DNA of 64,000 nt from Elymus sibiricus (Eukaryota; Streptophyta; Magnoliopsida; Poales; Poaceae), in the NCBI GenBank assembly GCA_039707655.1, contig CM077673.1, forward strand, positions 6,954,001-7,018,000. Reading direction: 5' to 3'. Positions within the stretch are counted from its first letter, which is position 1. Each line of letters begins with the position of its first letter. This document shows positions 51,003 to 61,995 of this stretch, in pieces. The position numbers and the translations under genes are program-made. Below the pieces are notes generated by a model. The model was not told the DNA's origin, made no database searches, and saw only the letters and a list, made by a program, of their open reading frames with translations.

Positions 51003-52419
51003 AAATCTGCGAGTTTTGGCGAGGTCCACGTAACCGCACCCCGGGCTTCCCCGAACGTTCGGATGACCACGACTACCAAAAACCAGTGAATAATAGCATA
51101 GAAAACTGGTAGGAATGGACCAAATCTGCGAGTTTTGGCCAGGTCCCCGTATGCGGACCCCGGGGTTCCCCGGACGTTTGGATCGCCCCGGGACCAAAAT
51201 TAGTGAGTAATAGCATAAAAAACTAGCCGGGACACACAAAATCTGCTAGTTTTGGCGAGGTCCCCGTAACCGCACCCCGGGCTTCCCCGAACGTTCGGAC
51301 GACCACGACTACCGAAAAATAGTGAATGATAGCATAGAAATCTGGTCAGAATGGACAAAATCTGCGAGTTTGGCAAGGTCCCATAAGCGAACCCCGGAGA
51401 TCCCCGAACATTTGGATCGCCCCGGGACCCAAAATGAGTGAGTAATAGCATAGAAAACTGGTAAGAAGGGACCAAATCTACGAGTTTTTGCGAGGTCCCC
51501 GTAACCGGACCCCGGGCTTCCCCGAATATGCAGATGACTACGACAACCAAAAAAGAGTGAATAATTGCACAGAAAACTGGTAAAATGGACCAAATCTGCG
51601 AGTTTTGGCCAGGTCCCCGTATACGGACCCCCGTGTTCCCGGGACGTTTGGATCGCCCCGGGACCCAAAATTAGTGAGTAATAGCATAGAAAACTGGCCG
51701 GGACACACAAAATCTGCTAGTTTTGGCGAGGTCCCCGTAACCGCACCCCGGGCTTCCCCGAACGTTCGGATGACCACAACTACCGAAAAACAGTGAATGA
51801 TATCATAGAAATCTGGTCAGAATGGACAAAATCTGCGAGTTTTGGCGAGGTCCCCGTAAGCGGACCCTGGGGTTCCCCGAACATTTGGATCGCCCCGAGA
51901 CCGAAAATCAATGAGTAATAGCATACAAAACTGGCCGAAACGGAAAAAATCTGCGAGTTTTGGCGAGGTCCACGTAACCGCACCCCGGGCTTCCCCGAAC
52001 GTTCGGATGACCACGACTACCAAAAACCAGTGAATAATAGCATAGAAAACTGGTAGGAATGGACCAAATCTGCGAGTTTTGGCCAGGTCCCCGTATGCGG
52101 ACCCCGGGGTTCCCCGGACGTTTGGATCGCCCCGGGACCAAAATTAGTGAGTAATAGCATAAAAAACTAGCCGGGACACACAAAATCTGCTAGTTTTGGC
52201 GAGGTCCCCGTAACCGCACCCCGGGCTTCCCCGAACGTTCGGATGACCACAACTACCGAAAAACAATGAATGATAACATAGAAATCTGGTCAGAATGGAC
52301 AAAATCTGCGAGTTTTGGCGAGGTCCCCGTAATCGGACCCTGGGGTTCCCCGAACATTTGGATCGCCCCGAGACTGAAAATCAATGAGTAATAGCATAGA
52401 AAACTGGCCGAAACGGAAA
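51003..52419. repeat. HOR copy 36, 12-mer
   Basis: L 51003-51946 opens with S-type A1' and B1' ('cataaaaaac'). S is 51947-52419. Private substitutions lie at 52276, 52333 and 52375. Confidence 0.92.
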
Positions 52420-53363
52420 AAATCTGCGAGTTTTGGCGAGGTCCACGTAACCGCACCCCGGGCTTCCCCGAACATTCGGACGACCACGACTACCAAAAAC
52501 CAGTGAATAATAGCATAGAAAACTGGTAGGAATGGACCAAATCTGCGAGTTTTGGCCAGGTCCCCGTATGCGGACCCCGGGGTTCCCCGGACGTTTGGAT
52601 CGCCCCGGGACCAAAATTAGTGAGTAATAGCAAAAAAAACTAGCCGGGACACACAAAATCTGCTAGTTTTGGCGAGGTCCCCGTAACCGCACCCCGGGCT
52701 TCCCCGAACGTTCGGACGACCACGACTACCGAAAAACAGTGAATGATAGCATAGAAATCTGGTCAGAATGGACAAAATCTGCGAGTTTGGCAAGGTCCCA
52801 TAAGCGAACCCCGGAGATCCCCGAACATTTGGATCGCCCCGGGACCCAAAATGAGTGAGTAATAGCATAGAAAACTGGTAAGAAGGGACCAAATCTGCGA
52901 GTTTTTGCGAGGTCCCCGTAACCGGACCCCGGGCTTCCCCGAACATTCAGATGACTACGACAACCAAAAAAGAGTGAATAATTGCACAGAAAACTGGTAA
53001 AATGGACCAAATCTGCGAGTTTTGGCCAGGTCCCCGTATACGGACCCCCGTGTTCCCGGGACGTTTGGATCGCCCCGGGACCCAAAATTAGTGAGTAATA
53101 GCATAGAAAACTGGCCGGGACACACAAAATCTGCTAGTTTTGGCGAGGTCCCCGTAACCGCACCCCGGGCTTCCCCGAACGTTCGGATGACCACAACTAC
53201 CGAAAAACAGTGAATGATATCATAGAAATCTGGTCAGAATGGACAAAATCTGCGAGTTTTGGCGAGGTCCCCGTAAGCGGACCCTGGGGTTCCCCAAACA
53301 TTTGGATCGCCCCGAGACCGAAAATCAATGAGTAATAGCATACAAAACTGGCCGAAATGGAAA
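52420..53363. repeat. HOR copy 37, last L module
   Basis: A complete L, after which the regular S module is replaced by diverged monomers. Its last five monomers (from 52775) form the start of the 2491 bp duplicated unit. It already carries edge-type changes at 53296 and 53358. Confidence 0.9.
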
Positions 53364-53952
53364 AAATCTGCGAGTTTTGGCGAGGTCCACGTAACCGCAC
53401 CCCGGGCTTCCCCAAACGTTCGGACGACCACGACTACCAAAAACCAGTGAATAATAGCATAGAAAACTGGTAGGAATGGACCAAATCTGCGAGTTTTGGC
53501 CAGTTCCCCGTATGCGGACCCCGGGGTTCCCCGGACGTTTGGATCGCCCCGGGACCAAAATTAGTGAGTATTAGCATAAAAAACTAGCCGGACACACAAA
53601 ATCTGCTAGTTTTGGCGAGGCCCCGTAACCGCACCCCGGGCTTCCCCGAACGTTCGGATGACCACAACTACCGAAAAACAGTGAATGATAGCATAGAAAT
53701 CTGGTCAGAATGGACAAAATCTGCGAGTTTTTGCAAGGTCCCATAAGCGGACCCCGGAGTTCCCCGAACATTTGGATCGCCCCGGGACCCAAAATGAGTG
53801 AGTAATAGCATAGAAAACTGGTAAGAATGGACCAAATCTGCGAGTTTTGGCGACGTCCCCGTAACCGGACCCCGGGCTTCCCCGAACGTTCAGACGACAA
53901 CGACAACAAAAAAACAGTGAATAATAGCATTGAAAACTGGTAAGAATGGACC

Positions 53953-54070
53953 AAATCTGCGAGTTTTGGCGAGGTCCCCGTAACCGGACCCCGGGCATCC
54001 CCAAATGTTGGGACGATCACGACAACCAAAAACAGTGAATAATAGCATAGAAAACTGGTCAGAATGAACC
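53953..54070. repeat. A5 subtype monomer next to another A
   Basis: Marked by 'gggcatccccaaatgttggg' and 'cgatcacgacaacc'. It follows an A3-like monomer (53834-53952) directly, so the B partner is missing. The same monomer recurs at 56444-56561 in the duplicate. Confidence 0.85.
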
Positions 54071-54188
54071 AAATCTGCGAGTTTTGGCGAGGTCCCCGTA
54101 AGCGGACCCTGGGGTTCCCCGAATGTTTGGATCGCCCCGAGACCCAAAATCAGTGAGTAAAAGCATAGAAAACTTGCTAAAACGGACA

Positions 54189-54426
54189 AAATCTGCGAGT
54201 TTTCACAAGGTCCCCGTAACCGGTCCTCGGGCTTCCTCGAATGTTCGGACGACCATGACAACCAAAAAACAGTGAATAATAGCATAGAAAACTGGTAAGA
54301 ATGGACCAAATCTGCGATTTTTGGCGAGGTCCACGTAACCGCACCCCGGGTTTCCCCGAACGTTCGGATGACCACGACTACCAAAAACCAGTGAATAATA
54401 GCATAGAAAACTGGTAACAATGGACC
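54189..54426. repeat. Second A-A pair in the flank
   Basis: Two A-type monomers (54189-54307 and 54308-54426) lie side by side. The first has 'cacaaggtcc' and 'ggtcctcgggcttcctcg', the second 'gcgatttttggcg'. The pair is repeated 2491 bp downstream. Confidence 0.85.
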
Positions 54427-54897
54427 AAATCTGCGAGTTTTGGCCAGGTCCCCGTATGCGGACCCCGGGGTTCCCCGGACATTTGGATCGCCCCGGGACC
54501 AAAATTAGTGAGTAATAGCATAAAAACTAGCCGGGACACACAAAATCTGCTAGTTTTGGCGAGGTCCCCGTAACCGCACCCCGGGCTTCCCCGAACGTTC
54601 GGACGACCACGACCACCGACAAACAGTGAATGATAGCATAGAAATCTGGTCAGAATGGACAAAATCTGCGAGTTTTGGCAAGGTCCCATAAGCGGACCCC
54701 GGAGTTCCCCGAACATTTGGATCGCCCCGGGACCCAAAATGAGTGAGTAATAGCATAGAAAACTGGTAAGAAGGGACCAAATCTGCGAGATTTTGCGAGG
54801 TCCCCGTAACCGGACCCCGGGCTTCCCCGAACATTCAGATGACCACGACAACCAAAAAAGAGTGAATAATTGCATAGAAAACTGGTAAGAATGGACC

Positions 54898-55028
54898 AAA
54901 TCTGCGAGTTTTGCCTGGTCCCCGTATGCGAGGTCCCCGTAACCGGATCCCGGGCATCCTCAAATGTTGGGACGACCACGACAACCAAAAACAGTGAATA
55001 ATAGCACAGAAAACTGGTAAAATGGACC
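54898..55028. repeat. 131 bp chimeric monomer with internal duplication
   Basis: It starts like B1 ('gcctggtccccgtatg'), then restarts as an A5-like monomer ('cgaggtccccgtaaccgg'), so 'ggtccccgta' occurs twice within about 25 bases. It is the longest monomer I found. The same monomer is at 57389-57519. Confidence 0.88.
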
Positions 55029-55265
55029 AAATCTGCGAGTTTTGGCCAGGTCCCCGTATGCGGACCCCCGTGTTCCCGGGACGTTTGGATCGCCCCGGGA
55101 CCCAAAATTAGTGAGTAATAGCATAGAAAACTGGCCGGGACACACAAAATCTGCTAGTTTTGGCGAGGTCCCAGTAACCGCACCCCGGGCTTCCCCGAAC
55201 GTTCGGATGACCACAACTACCGAAAAACAGTGAATGATAGCATAGAAATCTGGTCAGAATGGACA

Positions 55266-57756
55266 AAATCTGCGAGTTTGGCAAGGTCCCATAAGCGAAC
55301 CCCGGAGATCCCCGAACATTTGGATCGCCCCGGGACCCAAAATGAGTGAGTAATAGCATAGAAAACTGGTAAGAAGGGACCAAATCTGCGAGTTTTTGCG
55401 AGGTCCCCGTAACCGGACCCCGGGCTTCCCCGAACATTCAGATGACTACGACAACCAAAAAAGAGTGAATAATTGCACAGAAAACTGGTAAAATGGACCA
55501 AATCTGCGAGTTTTGGCCAGGTCCCCGTATACGGACCCCCGTGTTCCCGGGACGTTTGGATCGCCCCGGGACCCAAAATTAGTGAGTAATAGCATAGAAA
55601 ACTGGCCGGGACACACAAAATCTGCTAGTTTTGGCGAGGTCCCCGTAACCGCACCCCGGGCTTCCCCGAACGTTCGGATGACCACAACTACCGAAAAACA
55701 GTGAATGATATCATAGAAATCTGGTCAGAATGGACAAAATCTGCGAGTTTTGGCGAGGTCCCCGTAAGCGGACCCTGGGGTTCCCCAAACATTTGGATCG
55801 CCCCGAGACCGAAAATCAATGAGTAATAGCATACAAAACTGGCCGAAATGGAAAAAATCTGCGAGTTTTGGCGAGGTCCACGTAACCGCACCCCGGGCTT
55901 CCCCAAACGTTCGGACGACCACGACTACCAAAAACCAGTGAATAATAGCATAGAAAACTGGTAGGAATGGACCAAATCTGCGAGTTTTGGCCAGGTCCCC
56001 GTATGCGGACCCCGGGGTTCCCCGGACGTTTGGATCGCCCCGGGACCAAAATTAGTGAGTATTAGCATAAAAAACTAGCCGGACACACAAAATCTGCTAG
56101 TTTTGGCGAGGCCCCGTAACCGCACCCCGGGCTTCCCCGAACGTTCGGATGACCACAACTACCGAAAAACAGTGAATGATAGCATAGAAATCTGGTCAGA
56201 ATGGACAAAATCTGCGAGTTTTTGCAAGGTCCCATAAGCGGACCCCGGAGTTCCCCGAACATTTGGATCGCCCCGGGACCCAAAATGAGTGAGTAATAGC
56301 ATAGAAAACTGGTAAGAATGGACCAAATCTGCGAGTTTTGGCGACGTCCCCGTAACCGGACCCCGGGCTTCCCCGAACGTTCAGACGACAACGACAACAA
56401 AAAAACAGTGAATAATAGCATTGAAAACTGGTAAGAATGGACCAAATCTGCGAGTTTTGGCGAGGTCCCCGTAACCGGACCCCGGGCATCCCCAAATGTT
56501 GGGACGATCACGACAACCAAAAACAGTGAATAATAGCATAGAAAACTGGTCAGAATGAACCAAATCTGCGAGTTTTGGCGAGGTCCCCGTAAGCGGACCC
56601 TGGGGTTCCCCGAATGTTTGGATCGCCCCGAGACCCAAAATCAGTGAGTAAAAGCATAGAAAACTTGCTAAAACGGACAAAATCTGCGAGTTTTCACAAG
56701 GTCCCCGTAACCGGTCCTCGGGCTTCCTCGAATGTTCGGACGACCATGACAACCAAAAAACAGTGAATAATAGCATAGAAAACTGGTAAGAATGGACCAA
56801 ATCTGCGATTTTTGGCGAGGTCCACGTAACCGCACCCCGGGTTTCCCCGAACGTTCGGATGACCACGACTACCAAAAACCAGTGAATAATAGCATAGAAA
56901 ACTGGTAACAATGGACCAAATCTGCGAGTTTTGGCCAGGTCCCCGTATGCGGACCCCGGGGTTCCCCGGACATTTGGATCGCCCCGGGACCAAAATTAGT
57001 GAGTAATAGCATAAAAACTAGCCGGGACACACAAAATCTGCTAGTTTTGGCGAGGTCCCCGTAACCGCACCCCGGGCTTCCCCGAACGTTCGGACGACCA
57101 CGACCACCGACAAACAGTGAATGATAGCATAGAAATCTGGTCAGAATGGACAAAATCTGCGAGTTTTGGCAAGGTCCCATAAGCGGACCCCGGAGTTCCC
57201 CGAACATTTGGATCGCCCCGGGACCCAAAATGAGTGAGTAATAGCATAGAAAACTGGTAAGAAGGGACCAAATCTGCGAGATTTTGCGAGGTCCCCGTAA
57301 CCGGACCCCGGGCTTCCCCGAACATTCAGATGACCACGACAACCAAAAAAGAGTGAATAATTGCATAGAAAACTGGTAAGAATGGACCAAATCTGCGAGT
57401 TTTGCCTGGTCCCCGTATGCGAGGTCCCCGTAACCGGATCCCGGGCATCCTCAAATGTTGGGACGACCACGACAACCAAAAACAGTGAATAATAGCACAG
57501 AAAACTGGTAAAATGGACCAAATCTGCGAGTTTTGGCCAGGTCCCCGTATGCGGACCCCCGTGTTCCCGGGACGTTTGGATCGCCCCGGGACCCAAAATT
57601 AGTGAGTAATAGCATAGAAAACTGGCCGGGACACACAAAATCTGCTAGTTTTGGCGAGGTCCCAGTAACCGCACCCCGGGCTTCCCCGAACGTTCGGATG
57701 ACCACAACTACCGAAAAACAGTGAATGATAGCATAGAAATCTGGTCAGAATGGACA
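55266..57756. repeat. 2491 bp duplication, copy 2
   Basis: Direct tandem copy of 52775-55265 in the same monomer phase. At 57757 the sequence switches to a B4'-type monomer instead of B2, which fixes the right-hand end. Confidence 0.92.
57389..57519. repeat. 131 bp chimeric monomer, second copy
   Basis: Duplicate of the chimera at 54898-55028, carried by the 2491 bp duplication. I saw no difference between the two. Confidence 0.87.
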
Positions 57757-59421
57757 AAATCTGCGAGTTTTGGCGAGGTCCCCGTAAGCGGACCCTGGGG
57801 TTCCCCGAACATTTGGATCGCCCCGAGACCGAAAATCAATGAGTAATAGCATACAAAACTGGCCGAAACGGAAAAAATCTGCGAGTTTTGGCGAGGTCCA
57901 CGTAACCGCACCCCGGGCTTCCCCGAACGTTCGGATGACCACGACTACCAAAAACCAGTGAATAATAGCATAGAAAACTGGTAGGAATGGACCAAATCTG
58001 CGAGTTTTGGCCAGGTCCCCGTATGCGGACCCCGGGGTTCCCCGGACGTTTGGATCGCCCCGGGACCAAAATTAGTGAGTAATAGCATAAAAAACTAGCC
58101 GGGACACACAAAATCTGCTAGTTTTGGCGAGGTCCCCGTAACCGCACCCCGGGCTTCCCCGAACGTTCGGATGACCACAACTACCGAAAAACAATGAATG
58201 ATAGCATAGAAATCTGGTCAGAATGGACAAAATCTGCGAGTTTTGGCGAGGTCCCCGTAAGCGGACCCTGGGGTTCCCCGAACATTTGGATCGCCCCGAG
58301 ACCGAAAATCAATGAGTAATAGCATACAAAACTGGCCGAAACGGAAAAAATCTGCGAGTTTTGGCGAGGTCCACGTAACCGCACCCCGGGCTTCCCCGAA
58401 CGTTCGGACGACCACGACTACCAAAAACCAGTGAATAATAGCATAGAAAACTGGTAGGAATGGACCAAATCTGCGACTTTTCGCCAGGTCCCCGTATGCG
58501 GACCCCGGGGTTCCCCGGACGTTTGGATCGCCCCGGGACCAAAATTAGTGAGTAATAGCAAAAAAAACTAGCCGGGACAAACAAAATCTTCTTGTTTTGG
58601 CGAGGTCCCCGTAACCGCACCCCGGGCTTCCCCGAACGTTCGGACGACCACGCCTACCGAAAAACAGTGAATGATAGCATAGAAATCTGGTCAGAATGGA
58701 CAAAATCTGCGAGTTTTGGCAAGGTCCCATAAGCGAACCCCGGAGATCCCCGAACATTTGGATCGCCCCGGGACCCAAAATGAGTGAGCAATAGCATAGA
58801 AAACTGGTAAGAAGGGACCAAATCTGCGAGTTTTTGCGAGGTCCCCGTAACCGGACCCCGGGCTTCCCCGAACATTCAGATGACTACGACAACCAAAAAA
58901 GAGTGAATAATTGCACAGAAAACTGGTAAGAATGGACCAAATCTGCGAGTTTTTGCGAGGTCCCCGTAACCGGATCCCGGGCATCCCCAAATGTTGGGAC
59001 GACCATGACAACCAAAATCAGTGAATAATCGCACAGAAAACTGGTAAAATGGACCAAATCTGCGAGCTTTGGCCAGGTCCCCGTATACGGACCCCCGTGT
59101 TCCCGGGACGTTTGGATCGCCCCGGGACCCAAAATTAGTGAGTAATAGCATAGAAAACTGGCCGGGACACACAAAATCTGCTAGTTTTAGCGAGGTCCCC
59201 GTAACCGCACCCCGGGCTTCCCCGAACGTTCGGATGACCACAACTACCAAAAAACAGTGAATGATAGCATAGAAATCTGGTCAGAATGGACAAAATCTGC
59301 GAGTTTTGGCGAGGTCCCCGTAAGCGGACCCTGGGGTTCCCCGAACATTTGGATCGCCCCGAGACCGAAAATCAATGAGTAATAGCATACAAAACTGGCC
59401 GAAACGGAAAAAATCTGCGAG
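57757..59421. repeat. Diverged L/S-like segment between the two large duplications
   Basis: It begins with B4' (57757-57874), continues with an S-like 4-mer (57875-58347), then A1, a B1 with 'gcgacttttcgcc', an A2 with 'aaatcttcttgttttgg' and 'cgcctaccg', B2, A3 (58820-58938), an A5-like monomer (58939-59055), B3, A4, B4' and the first 11 bases of an A1. The stretch 58348 to about 58817 matches 61419-61887 at an offset of 3071 bp. Confidence 0.8.
58939..59055. repeat. A5-like monomer directly after A3
   Basis: It has 'ggatcccgggcatcccc' and 'aaatgttgggacgacc', and lies between A3 and B3. This is a further break of A/B alternation outside the 2491 bp duplication, so A5 is a genuine subtype rather than a one-off. 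Confidence 0.82.
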
Positions 59422-61887
59422 TTTTGGCGAGGTCCACGTAACCGCACCCCGGGCTTCCCCGAACGTTCGGACGACCACGACTACCAAAAACCAGTGAATA
59501 ATAGCATAGAAAACTGGTAGGAATGGACCAAATCTGCGAGTTTTGGCCAGGTCCCCGTATGCGGACCCCGGGGTTCCCCGGACGTTTGGATCGCCCCGGG
59601 ACCAAAATTAGTGAGTAATAGCATAAAAAACTATCCGGGACACACAAAATCTGCTAGTTTTGGCGAGGCGCCGTAACCGCACCCCGGGCTTCCCCGAACG
59701 TTCGGATGACCACAACTACCGAAAAACAGTGAATGATAGCATAGAAATCTGGTCAGAATGGACAAAATCTGCGAGTTTTGGCGAGGTCCACGTAAGCGGA
59801 CCATGGGGTTCACCGAACATTTGGATCGCCCTGAGACCGAAAATCAATGAGTAATAGCATACAAAACTGGCCGAAACGGAAAAAATCTGCGAGTTTTGGT
59901 GAGGTCCACGTAACCGCACCCCGGGCTTCTCCGAACGTTCGGACGACCACGACTACCAAAAACCAGTGAATAATAGCATAGAAAACTGGTAGGAATGGAC
60001 CAAATCTGTGAGTTTTGGCCATGTCCCCGTATGCGGACCCCGGGGTTCCCTGGACGTTTGGATCGCCCCGGGACCAAAATTAGTGAGTAATAGCATAAAA
60101 AACTAGCCGGGACACACAAAATCTGCTAGTTTTGGCGAGGTCCCCGTAACCGCACCCCGGGCTTCCCCGAACGTTCGGATGACCACAACTACCGAAAAAC
60201 AGTGAATGATAGCATAGAAATCTGGTCAGAATGGACAAAATCTGCGAGTTTTGGCGAGGTCCCCGTAAGCGGACCCTGGGGTTCCCCGAACATTTGGATC
60301 GCCCCGAGACCGAAAATCAATGAGTAATAGCATACAAAACTGGCCGAAACGGAAAAAATCTGCGAGTTTTGGCGAGGTCCACGTAACCGCACCCCGGGCT
60401 TCCCCGAACGTTCGGACGACCACGACTACCAAAAACCAGTGAATAATAGCATAGAAAACTGGTAGGAATGGACCAAATCTGCGAGTTTTGGCCAGGTCCC
60501 CGTATGCGGACCCCGGGGTTCCCCGGACGTTTGGATCGCCCCGGGACCAAAATTAGTGAGTAATAGCAAAAAAAACTAGCCGGGACACACAAAATCTTCT
60601 AGTTTTGGCGAGGTCCCCGTAACCGCACCCCGGGCTTCCCCGAACGTTCGGACGACCACGACTACCGAAAAACAGTGAATGATAGCATAGAAATCTGGTC
60701 AGAATGGACAAAATCTGTGAGTTTTGGCAAGGTCCCATAAGCGAACCCCGGAGATCCCCGAACATTTGGATCGCCCCGGGACCCAAAATGAGTGAGTAAT
60801 AGCATAGAAAACTGGTAAGAAGGGACCAAATCTGCGAGTTTTTGCGAGGTCCCCGTAACCGGACCCCGGGCTTCCCCGAACATTCAGATGACTACGACAA
60901 CCAAAAAAGAGTGAATAATTGCATACAAAACTGGCCGAAACGGAAAAAATCTACGAGTTTTGGCGAGGTCCACGTAACCGCACCCCGGGCTTCCCCGAAC
61001 GTTCGGACGACCACGACTACCAAAAACCAGTGAATAATAGCATAGAAAACTGGTAGGAATGGACCAAATCTGCGAGTTTTGGCGAGGTCCCCGTATGCGG
61101 ACCCCGGGGTTCCCCGGACGTTTGGATCGCCCCGGGACCAAAATTAGTGAGTAATAGCATAAAAAACTAGCCGGGACACACAAAATCTGCTAGTTTTGGC
61201 GAGGCCCCGTAACCGCACCCCGGGCTTCCCCGAACGTTCGGATGACCAGAACTACCGAAAAACAGTGAATGACAGCATAGAAATCTGGTCAGAATGGACA
61301 AAATCTGCGAGTTTTGGCGAGGTCCCCGTAAGCGGACCCTGGGGTTCCCCGAACATTTGGATCGCCCCGAGACCGAAAATCAATGAGTAATAGCATACAA
61401 AACTGGCCGAAACGGAAAAAATCTGCGAGTTTTGGCGAGGTCCACGTAACCGCACTCCGGGCTTCCCCGAACGTTCGGACGACCACGACTACCAAAAACC
61501 AGTGAATAATAGCATAGAAAACTGGTAGGAATGGACCAAATCTGCGACTTTTGGCCAGGTCCCCGTATGCGGACCCCGGGGTTCCCCGGACGTTTGGATC
61601 GCCCCGGGACCAAAATTAGTGAGTAATAGCAAAAAAAACTAGCCGGGACAAACAAAATCTTCTTGTTTTGGCGAGGTCCCCGTAACCGCACCCCGGGCTT
61701 CCCCGAACGTTCGGACGACCACGCCTACCGAAAAACAGTGAATGATAGCATAGAAATCTGGTCAGAATGGACAAAATCTGCGAGTTTTGGCAAGGTCCCA
61801 TAAGCGAACCCCGGAGATCCCCGAACATTTGGATCGCCCCGGGACCCAAAATGAGTGAGTAATAGCATAGAAAACTGGTAAGAAGGG
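59422..61887. repeat. 2466 bp duplication, copy 1
   Basis: Runs from inside an A1-type monomer ('ttttggcgaggtccacg') to the end of a B2 ('aactggtaagaaggg'). It contains S-like 4-mers and a chimeric A3/B4' monomer at 60828-60946. Confidence 0.9.
60828..60946. repeat. A3/B4' chimeric monomer
   Basis: Starts as A3 ('gagtttttgcgagg', 'cattcagatgactacgac', 'aataattgcat') and ends as B4' ('acaaaactggccgaaacgg'). The next monomer is A1, so an A-type front is followed by an A. The duplicate is at 63294-63412. Confidence 0.87.
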
Positions 61888-61995
61888 TTTTGGCGAGGTC
61901 CACGTAACCGCACCCCGGGCTTCCCCGAACGTTCGGACGACCACGACTACCAAAAACCAGTGAATAATAGCATAGAAAACTGGTAGGAATGGACC
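61774..61995. repeat. Out-of-register junction between the 2466 bp copies
   Basis: B2 stops at 'aagaaggg' (61887) and the next base is already 'ttttggcgagg' of an A1. The usual 14 bases between ('accaaatctgcgag') are missing, so the second monomer is only 108 bp. A clean equal-phase duplication would have given 2480 bp; the unit is 2466 bp. Confidence 0.9.

Larger units (their letters stand above)
1..53363. repeat. Homogenised HOR domain (L and S modules)
   Basis: This domain holds 37 L modules (8 monomers, 942-946 bp) and 39 S modules (4 monomers, 473 bp). They combine as L+S (25 copies), L+S+S (7), L alone (4) and a terminal L. Copies differ from one another by only a few substitutions or one-base changes in A runs, while monomer subtypes within a copy differ at many positions. 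That is the usual signature of a higher-order repeat kept alike by unequal crossover or gene conversion. Module boundaries were placed by counting bases between successive 'aaatctgcgag' starts. Confidence 0.95.
52775..55265. repeat. 2491 bp duplication, copy 1 (21 monomers)
   Basis: Starts at B2 of the last L module and ends at an A4-like monomer. It holds five ordinary HOR monomers and then 16 diverged ones, including two A-A neighbours and a 131 bp chimera. The next 2491 bp repeat it nearly base for base; one difference I found is 'cagttcc' near 53504 against 'caggtcc' in copy 2. Confidence 0.92.

Noticed and set aside
55266..57756. 2491 bp duplicate as an assembly artefact
   Set aside because: Not taken as the leading view, because the two copies differ (near 53504) and the right end switches cleanly to another monomer. 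It cannot be excluded without reads.
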